Shown: positions 10,357 through 23,012, counted from the stretch's first letter. The stretch: 64,000 nucleotides of DNA from Acanthococcus lagerstroemiae (GCA_031841125.1 CM063110.1:34921214-34985213); one strand, 5' to 3'. Translations and numbers: made by a program. The notes: generated by a model not told the origin, from the letters alone.

Positions 10357-11127
10357 TAATATTCATATATGCAGAGCGTCTGAAAATCTGAAATGAGTTG
10401 TGATTCAGCTTGTGATGAGTTGAATATTTTGATTTTTGAGATTTAGCTACATCAAATTTATTGAGAAGTGCACACTTCTCAAAAAAAAAACAAAAAAAAA
10501 CATTAAGGACAAAGGACTTTTGGGCCCATAGGTTAATCTGGTCCTAAATATGATAGTAATAGTAGATTATTAATACAAGCCGACGACAACAGCCCAGCAA
10601 TTAGAATTGACCACCCATCGCAGCTAGATCCTACGTACTTTGCTTATACAACCTCGATCCAAAAGGCACCGATGGTACCATCACAACCGAGGTCAACGCT
10701 CAGAATCAAAACCTAGCGACCATCCTGCGTTCCACTCAAAGCAACAAACGGACAGCGGATATTAGAAGCCCTGAAAACAATGCAAGCAGCGACAGATCGA
10801 AGAAAAAAATCACGAACGAAAGCAGCTTGGCGAAGAAGATGATTCAATCGAGATTGTTCAACAGACCTATGTCCGCTAATACACCCAAAAACTGAAAATG
10901 TAAGCCAACTTCAACCTCGGGCCCAGGTAAGTCTGGTCATCTAGGGCCTTCAAGACCACTCCGGACTCATCAACCTCAAATAAATCACAACCCCAACTAC
11001 ACTCAACAGACTCGTCACAATCGAACCCTTCAGCAAAGCAACCCTATCATCCAAAAAATTCAAATCAATCAAAACCTGACTTCTACTCAAAACTTAAAAA
11101 AATCACAAAATCGCCAACAAAATAAAT

Positions 11128-12009
11128 CAACCAAAAAAACAAAATCAATTCAAATTGCCACCCTCAACGTTCGTACGTTAAAAAAATATGAAAATTTAGC
11201 CGAACTAGAATTAGCCTCCGAAACTCAAAATTGGATATTATAGGCCTTGCGGAAATCAGGAGGAATGGCGAAAGCATGATCCTTACAAAAGAAAAAAATA
11301 CTTTTTGCTATATAGGCTCTCAAAGTGGTCAGAGAGGTGTAGGCTTCTTAATAAAGAATAATATAAGTCACCAAATCACTGAATTCAGAGGAATCTCAGA
11401 CAGAATAGCCATAATAAAATTCCAACTTGAAAAACAATCATTAACAATAATCCAAATATATGCACCAACAGCCACTACTGAAGAAAAAACTTGTGACGAA
11501 TTTTATTCACAATTGAAGGAAATTCTGAACAAGCAAAAACAAAACATTAAAAACCACTTGCTAATACTAGGCGATTTTAATAGCCAAGTAGGTCTCCAAA
11601 AAACAGACGAACAAGAAACTGTAGGAAAATTCAACTATGGAAAAAGAAATCCAAGGGAAGCTAAACTGGTTCTCTTTTGTGAGGAAAACAATTTAAAACT
11701 AGTAAACACATTTTTCAAGAAGAGAGAAGGCAAGAGATGGACTTGGCTAGCCCCAAATCAAACGTTCAAATCACAAATCGACTATATACTAGCCCCCCCC
11801 CAATAACTTTTAATAATATAACAAATTGTGATACCCTAGCTCACTTTCAATTCCACTCTGACCACAGACCTATATTTTGCAAACTAGCCATAAAGAATAA
11901 AAGATACCGTCCAAATACTCAAAAACTGCCTCCCAGAATCTCCTCAGAAACCCAAGAAGATTACCAATTAACTTTAGACAGAAACTTGCCAGAGGTGGGG
12001 AGCTGTTGA
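11128..12009 (+). pseudogene. LINE apurinic-like endonuclease domain, frameshifted
   Basis: The domain opens with IQIATLNVRTLKKYENL in one frame and continues after a frameshift near 11230 as DIIGLAEIRRNGE. The LLILGDFNSQVG motif (about 11562) and the final SDHRPIFCKLAI motif (about 11857) are typical of exonuclease-endonuclease-phosphatase enzymes that nick DNA to prime reverse transcription. A second frameshift lies at the C8 run near 11795-11805. Not functional as it stands. Confidence 0.85.
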
Positions 12010-12468
12010 GAACTACCTTGCTGGGAGCAAATTCAAAAAATGATTCTAGAGGCAGCGAATCTAAGGTTACCTCCCACGGAAGGAAAGTCTGGGTTAAAAC
12101 TCCCTCAAAAATTTTGGATTTAATAAAAAAAACAACTAAAAAAACAGCCGAAAACAACAAAAAATAAAATTGAATTCAACCTAACTTGCAATCTGGCAAG
12201 AAAACTTTTACGAAAATTTAAACAAGATAAATTAGATAGTTTGATTCATCAAATTATGGAGTCTATAAAAAGTACAAAAACAACAAAAAAAGAAAGAATT
12301 TTGGGAAAAACATTTATGACATGTTTAAAAAACAAATAAGGCGAAAAAGTATACAATCGTACACAAATAAATAAAATTGCTACCGATTTCTATTCAGAGC
12401 TATACTCAGACGATTCCATACCTCTTAGTATTAAAACATCAAGCCGTGACGATTGCGAACCGGACTTT

Positions 12469-13944
12469 TTGGAATGCGAAGTGAAGAGGGCAGTAGAAAG
12501 ACTGAAGCCAGGAAAAGCAGCGGGTCATGATGGCATCAACAACGAACATGTCAAGCACGGAGAACCAAAATTAATAAAAGTTCTTACAGCTATGTACAAC
12601 ACTATTCTTAAAACAAAAACCATTCCAGCTGATTGGAAACTATCAAATATCATTTTATTATTTAAAAAGGGATGAAAAGACGACATCAAAAACTTCCGAC
12701 CGATAAGCCTAATTCCAATCTTAGCCAAAATCTTCTCCTCCATGCTAGACTATCGTTTGAGAGCGAAGCTCGACCTGACACAATCGCCTTGCCAGGGGTA
12801 CTCCACGACTGACCACCTCCATACGGTGAATACACTCATTCAAAAATCATCCGAATATCAGATCCCCGTCCACCTAGCCTTCATCGACTTCACCAAGGCT
12901 TTCGATCTTATCAATCACAACTACATGATTCAAGCTCTTCAAAATCAGGGGATTAACAGGGACTTCATTCAATTAATTCAGGAAATATACAAGGGCCTAA
13001 AAGCAAGAATAGTCACTGACATAAAGGGAAATATTTTTGAAATTAAAAGGGGAGTAAGGCAAGGAGATCCGATTTCACCGCTACTCTTCAACTGCGCCTT
13101 AGAAGAAATTTTCAGAAACCTGGATTGGGATAAAAAAAAGGGCTAAAAATTAACGGGGTATTTCTGAACAATTTAAGGTTTGCAGATGACGTGGTGGTAG
13201 TAGCGGGGAGTGCATCCGAGCTCCAGGAAATGCTGGAAGAACTCAACAGAGAGAAAGTGTAAAAGCAGGGATGGAAATAAATTTGGCAAAAACAAAAATT
13301 CTAAACAACTCAGGACAAACAAATATAATAAAAATTGGTACAAAAACAATTGATACAGTTGAAGATATAATATATCTTGGACAATTAATTTCATTCAAAA
13401 ATCAAACAGAAAAAGAAATTGACAGAAGAATTACATTAGCACGGAGCAAATTTTGGTCTTTAAAATTTATATTCAAAAACAAATATCCTATTTCTTTCAA
13501 AAGTCAAATATTTAATAGTTGTGTCCTCCCGGCATTATTTTATGGCTGCCAAACATGGTCTCTGACCAAACATTTGCACAAAACTCTATGGAGAGGGCAA
13601 TGCTTGACATTAAACTAAAAGACAAAGTGAATCTGACAAAAATTAAGTACAAATTAAAATCCAACAAAAATATCATCCACTTTGTTAGAAGGTTAAAATG
13701 GGACTGAGCAGGGCACGTGTGCAGAATGAAGGATGACAGATGGACTATAAAAACAACATTTTGGTTTCTAAAAGAAGGGAGAGAGCCGGGGAAGCAGAGG
13801 GCTAGGTGGTCGGACAATATCACCAACTTTATCAGAAACCGTCTCTATCACAGGGTTGCAGCAGACCGGACCGAATGGGAGAGGTTGAAGGAGGCATTTG
13901 CCCAGAATAAGGGATTTTGTAGATTTGTAACAAACCTATCCTAA
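12469..13944 (+). pseudogene. LINE reverse transcriptase domain, interrupted
   Basis: Reverse-transcriptase blocks appear in order: KPGKAAGHDGI, NFRPISLIPILAKI (after a stop at 12673), the catalytic block AFIDFTKAFDLINH (about 12880), RQGDPISPLLFNCALEE, then LRFADDVVVVAGS (about 13173), and the C-terminal YLGQLI and RRLKWDWAGHVCRM blocks. The two catalytic aspartates of FADD are intact. Stops or frameshifts fall near 12673, 13145, 13260, 13615 and 13705, so the copy is dead. It ends near 13944 without an RNase H domain. Confidence 0.88.
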
Positions 13945-13991
13945 ATATGACATAGATAACTCAAGTGTAACATATCTACCTCGAATAAATG

Positions 13992-14042
13992 CTTATATTA
14001 TTAATATAAGTGGATAAAGTGAGCGATTATCGCTTACTTTAT
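13992..14042. repeat. Two adjacent short hairpins
   Basis: A perfect 19-bp palindrome, CTTATATTATTAATATAAG (13992-14010), is followed four bases later by a stem with 13-bp arms (14014-14026 and 14030-14042, ATAAAGTGAGCGA against TCGCTTACTTTAT). They lie between the LINE ORF end and the small ORF at 14089. Confidence 0.7.
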
Positions 14043-14088
14043 TCGCGGATGCAATAAGATTTTTTTTTTAAATACAAACGATTGTAAA

Positions 14089-14250
14089 ATGTCGCGCAAA
14101 ATAATCGAGCCAGCCTTCGTGGTCACTCGCGAGTATGTATACAACTTGTGCAATAATCTAAACATTACTGCACGGTTGAACATTATGACACAGTTTGTTT
14201 GCGATCTGAATTCGTTTGATAAACTTTCTATGCATTTTCTAGTGATATAA
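14089..14250 (+). CDS. Short ORF, 53 codons, unrecognised
   Basis: ATG at 14089 to TAA at 14248-14250. The peptide begins MSRKIIEPAFVVTREYVYNL and has balanced, protein-like composition with aromatic residues and two cysteines, unlike the surrounding A/T-rich random ORFs. Its codons include CG-ending ones (TCG, CGC), also unlike the flanks. I do not recognise a family. It could be a first exon, a small complete gene or a fragment. No convincing donor is visible at its end. Two hairpins lie just upstream. Confidence 0.3.
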   Translation: MSRKIIEPAFVVTREYVYNLCNNLNITARLNIMTQFVCDLNSFDKLSMHFLVI

Positions 14251-14943
14251 AACACACTTTCACAATTGTACCTATGTATAAAAAATTCTATTCTTACATG
14301 TAATATCGAATGTATTCCTAGTTCCCACCGAATGAATATTCCATCTGCTTGCTACTTTTTAGTTAAAGTATTGGAAAATATATTATATTTTCCAGTAAGA
14401 ATCAGAACACACACAACTTTTATAAAAACAACAATGAAACTTTATTATCTTCAATTCAAAACAACAATAAGTGTATAATATCCAACTACTAAATAAATAA
14501 ATAAATAAATAAATAAATATGTAGTAATCGAAATACTCGCATAATGATTTCAAGTTATTCAGTCTCTTAAGTTCATTACAAGTACCTAATTCAGAGAGAA
14601 TTTAAAAACACCTTCCTAAAAAAACAAAATACATAATCGACTCACCATCTAGCAGAAAATAAATAGTAGTTGGAGTGTTGAGCAGCACGTAACTCAAATG
14701 CAAAAAGTAATTCTACAAGGAACAAAAGTAAGCATTGAACATTGCTATTGATATCTTATCGATGTAGAAAAAATACTTCACAATACTGCGATACCTCTAT
14801 TGATGATACTAATAACATTAGCATAATACCATTACAAAATTAATTCTGAATTCCGAATAATTTTGTAGATCTTTTTAATTAGCAACTGGATCTTTTTCTT
14901 TTGACCTGCAGAGGCTGTAAAATTTTTACCAACTAACTTCTTT
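14251..14943. other. Intergenic with (AAAT)n microsatellite
   Basis: AT-rich spacer. A TAAA/AAAT tetranucleotide tract runs at about 14490-14518. No gene seen. Confidence 0.55.
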
Positions 14944-15228
14944 CTACAATGAATAATAATATCTGTGACTATCAGCATTCACTTTGGAATTGTTGATACT
15001 GTTAATGTCAATTAATTCAGCATCAGGTTCGCTTATTCTATATCCAGATGCTTCTTGATTTTCAGATAAGCGGTCATTCACTCGAGTATCGCCACTTAAA
15101 TCGATTTCCGTGGACCGCGGTTTCATGCTATTTTCATCATCGCTGACTTCATTGTTCATCTCTAATTCCACATCATCTCTTATTTCTTCACTCAGCGCAT
15201 CTTCGTGTTCTTCTTCTTTTTCGAACAT
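14944..15228 (-). CDS. Terminal exon of an unidentified acidic protein
   Basis: Minus-strand exon preceded by a good acceptor (GTGTTTCAG, at 15229-15237) and running 94 codons to TAG at 14944-14946. It opens MFEKEEEHEDALSEE and is strongly acidic (Glu/Asp/Ser-rich), ending HRYYYSL. It is probably disordered and shows no recognised domain. The upstream exon was not found. The exon lies 10 kb downstream of the icarapin-like gene on the same strand, so it could be an alternative last exon of that gene or belong to a separate gene. The clean acceptor and biased composition favour a real exon. Confidence 0.45.
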   Translation of the reverse strand: MFEKEEEHEDALSEEIRDDVELEMNNEVSDDENSMKPRSTEIDLSGDTRVNDRLSENQEASGYRISEPDAELIDINSINNSKVNADSHRYYYSL

Positions 15229-15237
15229 CTGAAACAC

Positions 15238-17000
15238 GTTAACATATTTTCCTCAGATACCGGCGAATTTCAAACGGAAAAAAACAGGAAATCTAAATAA
15301 ATGAAAATGACTAATAGCACGAAGCTCTCGTCCGCTATACCACAGCAATAAAGAAAATCCTACAATATGGCTGAAACATCTTTCCTTGGAATTATTTCCT
15401 AATTACTTCACGCGCTACAATTTATATACTTTTCGATTATCAGTGACGGTGATTTGAATAACTGATATAGCTGGTATGGTTTCCTATTTCGAGGATAAGC
15501 GAATGCGTCATGTTTATTTCAAGATAAATTCGAAAGACCTATTTCTGAAAACTAACAGTCTGTTACAAATAGTGTACGATATTATAATGTCATACAGGAA
15601 ATCTTTTAAATTACGATTGCGCCTATAGGTAGAGAAATACGAGAATGTTTTGTGTTCAGCGGAAGCCAGTGATTTAATTTCCCTCTCATCTCGAACAAGA
15701 AGGTCCTGGTGTCGGTAAAATCACAAAGCTGAGATTAACAACTGTGCACCTTAGGTCAGACGTACTGTCACAGGATTTTGTTTCGCAAAGAATGGAAGAT
15801 TCGGGAATGGGCCCTCAAAAAGAAAATGACTAGCATGTTTTTTATTATCTATCAGTGGACGAGCCGGATAGAATATTTTCTGTAAGTAGGTACTTCAAGT
15901 CTGAAGATTTCATTTTTTAATTTATTTTTATGATGAGTAAATTCCTAACGTTTAAAGATTTCATTTTTTTTAAAATGACATGTAATTTATATTGACTCGA
16001 AGCCCACTTTTAACAGCCTGGTTTTCCTGTAGTCCTCGGGTTATCCTCAATTAAAATGTGAAACTTTCCTTTGTATTGGGACATTGTATTCCCAGTGGTC
16101 ACCGAAAATTAAAACACTATAACATGCACGCCGAGTGGAAAAAATATCATTAATTTCTATTCAAAATGGGTCCTACAGAGTTACTAAAACACACGCACGT
16201 TTCATCAACACCTGCACGAAACGTTCCTTATTAGCACATGTTGCACATTGGGATATGAACCTGCACTAGAGTACGCTGCAAAAAATTAGTGATCATGTGT
16301 TTTTTCAAACAGAAAAACTGCTGTCTTCAGGAGGGTAAAAAAACGAGTAGAAATTATTCTACCAGTAGAACTGATTATAATCCAAATTGTTGGTGATGTT
16401 ACAGTTAAATTTAGAACAAAATTTCTTTGAAAGTGAATTTCTAATCGACTTTTAATGATAGTTGAAGTCTGCTACACACGCTTATGGTAAATCATACGTG
16501 ACCACTCAAATATTATACAGGGCTGCCAACACTTGAAACTTCAAGTTTACATCCCAATAGGTTCCGTGTAATCTTGCACTTTCTGAGAAGATATGGGAGA
16601 AAATATTGCACGCAACTCGGGACGAAATAGTAAAATACGACTTCTGCGTTGAAGTCCTCAGCTTGAACCGGTGCTGCATACTCATAATTGTCGTACTTCA
16701 CAAATTTTTTCCAGGTTGCGTAATATACATATGATTACAATAAGTACATATATGGGGTTTCTTCATTGTTTCAAACATTCCGTTTAAAATGTGCTAACTC
16801 TTGCTCAAGATTATGTATTGTTTTGAAAGTAAACAAACATTATACGAAACTATGTGCACCATTGTGAAGTTCCTTAGTACCTACACGCAATAATCGACTT
16901 ACAAACGTCAGAGCTCTTTGATGCGAGCTAATATGTGACCCTGTATCAGAAAAAGTTCTTTAGCGTCAAAAAATGAATTTTGTTTTTTTGCAGGTCCTGG
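15238..17000. other. Intergenic, no gene recognised
   Basis: AT-rich. A minus-strand ORF at 16513-16701 starts plausibly (KYDNYEYAAPVQAEDFN) but lacks a good acceptor and donor, so it is not called. Confidence 0.45.
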
Positions 17001-17004
17001 TATA

Positions 17005-17235
17005 CGAGGGGTCTGATTAGCCGAGTTGATAGCGCGTTGGTCTCGGAATCCGGAGGTCTCAGGTTCGAGCCCACGTAGAAACTCGCTACATTTCGACCTA
17101 GGCCGGTCTCTGTGACAACGCTTGAAAGGACGGATTCCAGGGTTCGGGTTGAGGGCAAAATGAATGGGGGGATGGTCCTGGAAGACATATGTATAGACGT
17201 ATTTTTTCATTGATGAAAATGTGAAACCTTAAAGA
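17005..17235 (+). mobile_element. tRNA-derived SINE
   Basis: An internal RNA polymerase III promoter is visible: an A-box-like TTAGCCGAGTTGATAGCG (about 17018) and, about 50 bp later, a B box GGTTCGAGCCC (about 17071). The segment between them resembles a tRNA anticodon arm, but the T and acceptor stems do not pair as in a true tRNA gene. A tRNA-unrelated tail follows to about 17235. It fits a SINE better than a functional tRNA. Confidence 0.65.
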
Positions 17236-18728
17236 TCATTCTCAAGCTGTATTTTTCCTGTACCTCAAAAACTCACTTTTGATGCTAAGGAGCTTTTTCT
17301 TATTCAATGTTAATCTCTGTTGACAGTCGGCTGATATCAACCAATAATGACCAAGTATTTATAATAAGTGAGTGATGGTCAGCTAGTACCGAGTACCATT
17401 TAGTGCCCAAAAGGTAGATCCTTATAACTATTAGAAAGGAAACCGCCTCTGAAACATATGGATCAAGAGAGGACTCACTTCATACAGTTCACCGTCCCTG
17501 CACCTAAGTAGGTCAGTTCTTTGGTAGGAAACACGCACGGAAGTATTCCTCTCGCACACCCCACCTCGTTCTCATACCATCACTGCGAACCATATTCAGG
17601 ATGTAATAAATCGCGGTAAAAGCAAACTTCCACGTCCGTGTGCGAACTTTTTAATACATATTATGTATATACATGCTCCAAACGGTTATTGTTTAGTTCC
17701 AACTGTGAGTCTGGAATATTCATTGCCACCAGTTTGAAATTACTAAAACAAAACACGTGAAATGTACGCTAACTGGCTCATTTACATGACGTACTTCATG
17801 AAAAACTTCTAAGTATACAAATACCACATAGAACCTTGTTCACCTTGATCAATGCACTACTTCGAAATGAACCGCAGAAAAATCATCATAGCCGAGAAAC
17901 TTCGATCCTTGATAAAAATTCATCGGCTTAAAAGTACGTTTTCTTCTTTTCATTCTAAATTCCAAAATCTTGTATCGCTAATTAAAACTATTTAACTTGT
18001 TTCAAAGAGGCTCCTGCGAGGAATTACATATCAATCAATACTGACACTCATTTCGAGAACAATCCGAATTTTTTCTTTTGATGAGTCATTCTTGGAAAAT
18101 TTAACTAGTCATAAATTTAGGTACTACATTATTGTAAAACGTAATACGTAGTATTTTTTGCACTCCGAAGGAAAAAGGAAGTAGGTACTTCGGTTGGTAC
18201 AAAATAATTGCTATCGCTTTCGCTAATCCAAAGACGATATACACGCACAAACTAGCGGGTACAAACAAACACATTGAAATTTTTTAAATGATGAGCCGAT
18301 TTTTTATACGTATTCACGAATGGTTGGATAATCTTATTTACTTTAGCCGGGTAAAGTTTAATATTATTTATAATTGACCTTTGACTCCGACATTATTATC
18401 AACAGTAATGGTTTATAAATTCGATCCTTATAGAATGACGCAGAACATTCCAGATAAATTTTAAATGAAATTCAGCCTGGCCAAATATTGAACAATGATC
18501 TTATACTCCTGTATATCTATCTCGCCCAAGTAACAAGTTGGTGATCAGTCACTTCATACATACGTATATCTATGACCTAGGAGGAGATATCTGATAATAT
18601 TATTTTTAACCTTTTTAACCTTCAGCAAGTTGTTTGTTTTTTATGTATTCCACTACCATGAGATAGATAGCTGTATGAGTATATGAGAAAAGTTACCAAC
18701 GGCTAGCGAGCAGAGGAGACAAAGATGA
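17236..18728. other. Intergenic, no feature recognised
   Basis: AT-rich unique-looking sequence without recognisable coding exons, inverted repeats or tandem repeats. Confidence 0.45.
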
Positions 18729-19321
18729 AATGGACACAGTTAAGCAAAACCCGTCCAAGCGACATTTGTTGACAAAATGAGTTATTAGTATCGTTGGAAA
18801 GAACGTAAACAGTAGAATTTTTTTTAATTGGGCCTCGGATACAAAAATGTGTATTCACGTTGAAAATATATGCTTTCGTACCCTAATAAAAAAATGAAGA
18901 GCTAAATCATACGGACTTGCTTCGTGTCGGGGAGCATGGAAATTTCTATCAACAACACGGCTGTGCAGACTGCAGTCGCGCAGCAACAACACGGCTGCAA
19001 ATTGTAAAATGTCAACCACTGAATTCGTGTCGGGGGAGCGTTAGGTTTTTTACTCAAGTGTACCCAGTAGTAAAAGCATATAAAATGGTAAAATAAAGTT
19101 TCATGAAAATGTCAACCACTGAATTCGTGTCGGATTCTCGTTAGGTTTTTTGTTACGGTTTTACTCAAGTATACCGAGTAATAAAAGCATGTAAAATGCT
19201 AAAAGCTTATCAGTAAACGCTACGTCCGTAAAACAGCATTATTCATTGGCTTTTAATGTTACGTTTTCTCAAAAAAACTGATTTTGTCACTTGGGCGGTT
19301 TTTGCTTAACAGCGTCCAAAT
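18729..19321. mobile_element. Terminal-inverted-repeat element with internal 100-bp duplication
   Basis: The ends at about 18729-18778 and 19281-19321 are inverted copies. The right end reads inward TTGGACGCTGTTAAGC and the left GGACACAGTTAAGCAAAAC; both continue to a GACAAAAT word. Inside are two tandem copies of a ~100-bp unit (about 19006-19105 and 19106-19212) containing GTCAACCACTGAATTCGTGT. No ORF. The termini match the smaller element at 10110-10356. Confidence 0.75.
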
Positions 19322-22012
19322 TAAACTGCATTCCGATTTAGGGCTTAGCTATGGACGTTAGTATCTAAAAACTATGCCAACAATATCTTTCTTTTTCTTT
19401 TCTTTTTTTGGAAAAAAAAGAAGAAAAAAATATGTATTTTGGAATTGGTCCACTCAGAATAATTAATCAGCGCGATGAGCCGGACAAAAATCTTAAATCT
19501 GAAGATTTCAACAGAAAACAAGTTTTCCTTTCATTAAAACACTGTATTCAGAATTGTGCTATGAAAGATAGAAATAAACATTGAAACTTTCATTAGGAAT
19601 GGAAAGAATGCATTCAGCATTCTCACTCAGAATGAGCCCATTTCTGAGGTTTCATTTGCGAATAGGAAAGAATGCATAAGTGACATTCTTTTTCATTCAC
19701 TGTTCCTCTACGACCGGATTTAGCATTCTCGCGCCTTTAGGTAGAATAAAAATTGTCACCCCCCCCAGATTTTCTTCGTTTTTTTTGTTTTCCCTTTTAA
19801 ATAAATACATAGATTTAAGAAAAATTGTCGAAAATTTGCCGCCTCAGGCACGTGCCTGTATGTTGCCTATACATAAATACGGCTCTGTTTCTACTTAATT
19901 TTGTGCTCAGCAGGTTCACGGATTTTTACTGTGTCTGTGCAGGGTCTCCAAACGCTAAATTTCAAAAGAGAGTGAGGCTATTGCTGTACTCACGTCCTCA
20001 TTTCAGACATGGCCGAAATGGCCGAATTGTGACCGAGCAGAAAGTTAATTTTACTTTATTTACTTTTCTGATAGCTGAAAATTCGGGACCGAATTGTAGC
20101 CGAAATATGACAATATTTTTCACTGATTGCGAAAGCAAATAAAATAAATTAGCTTTCTGGTTAACTGAAAACTCGCACGGTCACGTTTTCGATCATAAAA
20201 TTCGGTTGTACCTCAAATCATAACCATAGACTACATGGATTGACAATAGTCTCGCAGTTTGAAGCTGGAAACAGAGTCGTGAACAGTGAAAAAATTATAT
20301 CTCGATGCCAGTATTCTGATATAAACACGGGTTATAGCCATAAGCCCAAATATCTGACATTGAGTGGTTGGTGGGGGGGGGGGGGCTGACAAGATCAAAA
20401 TGATGCTGAAAATTCTTTCGTTCGTATCGTTTCTCAGATTTTTGGAGGCTAAGGCCCTAAGCTCCTCTCTATGTGCGCCAACGTTTATGGCTATACTCGA
20501 TAACACTATTCCAGCTTCAACCAAAATCATGATCAGAGACGGAACTTGACTTTCAGTTGGGGGGGGGGGGAGGTTGAGAAGGAAGATTTGCCAACAAATA
20601 TTTTTTTTTAAACTGAACATTTCGCCGAAATTTTTTTTTTTTAATTTGAAAATTTGCCGATTTTTTAATCAAAATTTGTTTTAATCGTTCTTAGAAAGTT
20701 GAAAATTCAAATGAATAGTTTCAAAATTTGCTGACTGCCAAACTATTGGTGGTGTTTCACCTCCTCCCTCTGGCCCATAGTTTCGTCCCTGCATATGCAG
20801 ATTGGAACCTCAACCCCCAAGCACTCACATTTGCGCACATGAGCATACCCTAGTCTGGGAGGGTAAGCTGGAGGGATATTAGGGATACTTGAGAGGAACA
20901 CTCAACTTCTTTTACCCATTAAGGTGGTCATTATTTACTCTTGGTGATCTTTTTTCGGCATTTCCTCTGATTCGTCTCCTAAATTGGTTCCAATAAAATT
21001 AATAAATAAAAAAAAAATCGACAATGTTTCAGATCGATCGGATTAGGGGAATCCGTGCGACAGGCTCTCTTTCGTTCTGATGGAAAAAACACATTGAGTT
21101 TTGACTTTTGTTCCAGACTAAATTTTTCACCTATATTCACCAGGACCAAAGCCGTAAATTAATCAACAGAATATTTGCTATCGGATTCAGCTTGTGACAT
21201 TAAAAAATAAATCTTCTACTTTTAACGTTTAGATTTTAATAAAATGTACAACCTTCTCAAATTTCAGGCTCTAGGTCAAAGAGAGAATCTAGTACAAACA
21301 GAATAGCCATTGAAATTCGAAATTCAACGTTTGCTACCGACTTTCAGATTTTCAATAAGTCTTCCACATTTCAGCTTTGTTTCAACCTTTCAGATAACGT
21401 TCGATACTCAGCTTGAAACCCTCAGCTTTTGACTGGCTAGTCTCTAACAGGAGTTCAGGGTACTCGATTTTCAGAAATGAAATTTGACCTTCAGTTTGGG
21501 GAGGTGGAAAAGAAAAATTTGTCGACAATTATATTTCTTTAAAACTAAAAATTCGCTGACAAAATTTTTTTTAAATTAAAAATTTGCCGATTTTTTATTC
21601 AAAATATTTTCTAATTTGAAAAAAACAACAACAAACAAACATTCATAAAAAATGAAAGTTTCAAAATTTACCGACTGCTAAATTATTACACCCCCTATAG
21701 TTTCGCCCCTGACCATGGTTTTGGCTTTCAAGTAGCAGTCTGTGTAGTGCAAGGTTTCAAATGTGACCGACGTTTTCGTCAATGAGGTCTATGAGTATCA
21801 ATGTAATCAGTGAACTTCTTGAATGATCCTCCTTGCCGGTGAAATATTCGGTCGACCAGTCAACTTCGGTAATATTTTTTCTTTGTATTCTATTCATACA
21901 CTAAAGGGGGTAAAGAATCAAGAAATGAACATTAACCGCACTAAATGAGGAAGACATGGTCAAAAATCGAGTCAAAGTCGCTATTTCTGAGGGGAGTCAG
22001 CGTCTAAGTCGA
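19322..22012. other. Intergenic, degraded repeat fragments and G/C homopolymers
   Basis: Contains a likely diverged hAT-MITE relic around 19700-19890 (internal GCCGCCTCAGGCACGTGCC resembles the copy at 42348-42635). Two G-runs lie at 20370-20384 and 20560-20569, within two related blocks (20340-20770 and 21470-21710) that share AAATTTGCCGATTTTTTA and CATAGTTTCG words. No gene was recognised. Confidence 0.45.
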
Positions 22013-22015
22013 ATT

Positions 22016-23012
22016 AAGGTAAGTTTGGGCAATATGACGCGGTGGGTAAGATGCCGCGGTAGTCTGTTTTCTATGCTGGCAGCCCTGTACAACAAAAGTG
22101 AAGAAGTATGAATGTAGATTTGTAGCACTTCAATACCAGACCTTGTTACAAATTCCCATAGTCCGAACCTTTCGTTCTTTTTCTAAGATTTTTCCTGTAA
22201 TTTTTATACAAAAAAAAGTGCTTGAAAATGTTTGGTCGTTTAGAAGTAATTTTGCGAAATTGCGGATAATGTTTGACCATTTTCGATATAATATATTATG
22301 TGTTAGATGTACAATATTTTCCCTCTTTTTTCAGCATATTTTATCAGTTTTACCGGTAGGCAAGCGATTACACTTTTTTGTGTCCTCAAAGTTACATAGA
22401 ACAGCATTTTCCAAGGGTAGGTAAGATGGCCAAAGTATAAGTAGGGAAAGATACCGCACTATATAATGATTGATAAATTTATATTATTAATGATCTAACG
22501 AAAATTTCTCAGCTTCTTATTTTAGATTATAAATTCGAAATACGTCAGAAAGACCACTAGAGGGTCTCAGACAGAAACGCAGCTAAAGAACACAATGGAA
22601 TATATGGGGAAAAACATTGCATACCTGAAGCCAACTCGTTTCAAAAATTCCGGAAGGAACTCCCTATTTACTTGAAAGTTACATTTTATACTCGAATTAA
22701 AAAGAAAAAAAATTGTATGAGTTACATATTTTTATTACAATTTTATGTAACAGGTAATTTCCATAAGCCATCTTACCCGACTAAAAAAAGGCATCTTACC
22801 CACCCTATCGGGCAACATAGCCAAGAAAGAAGGTCTGGGATAATGATTACCTATATGTCTATTGAATGATGGAGGTGCAACCAAGAACATCTTAATAAGA
22901 ATTACAGTTAAAGGATTAGCGTATTTGTGGTCAAAATTTCAACCTCACCGGATGTTTTGTCAAAAAGCTATGCCCATTCTTCAAAATGTGCCTTACCTTA
23001 CCCTACTTTACC
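22016..23012. mobile_element. Probable ~1-kb foldback element
   Basis: GGTGGGTAAGATGCC at about 22043 has its inverted partner GGCATCTTACCCACC at about 22790. Outer words TAAGGTAAG (about 22016) and CTTACCTTACC (about 22990) are also inverted, and GTAAGATGGCC (about 22422) pairs with CCATCTTACCC (about 22768). The ORF at 22098-22424 lies inside and resembles nothing known. The limits are approximate. Confidence 0.5.

Larger units (their letters stand above)
10510..13960 (+). mobile_element. Degraded RTE-like non-LTR retrotransposon
   Basis: One plus-strand element carries an apurinic-type endonuclease followed by reverse transcriptase and no RNase H, as in the RTE/BovB group of LINEs. The reading frame is broken by several frameshifts and stops. 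Upstream sequence (about 10700-11140) translates as a low-complexity Gln/Asn/Ser-rich leader that leads into the endonuclease. No target-site duplication was identified. The 5' limit is approximate. Just after the ORF end come two hairpins (13992-14042) that may or may not belong to it. Confidence 0.8.

Noticed and set aside
16513..16701. Minus-strand ORF beginning KYDNYEYAAPVQAEDF
   Set aside because: The N-terminal part looks protein-like, but the acceptor and donor are poor and the C-terminal part is random.
17010..17090. Functional tRNA gene
   Set aside because: A- and B-box words are present, but the T stem and acceptor stem do not pair; better explained as a SINE head.
22098..22424. 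108-codon ORF (MKKYECRFVALQ...)
   Set aside because: Unrecognised, lies within a probable foldback element, composition typical of AT-rich chance ORFs.
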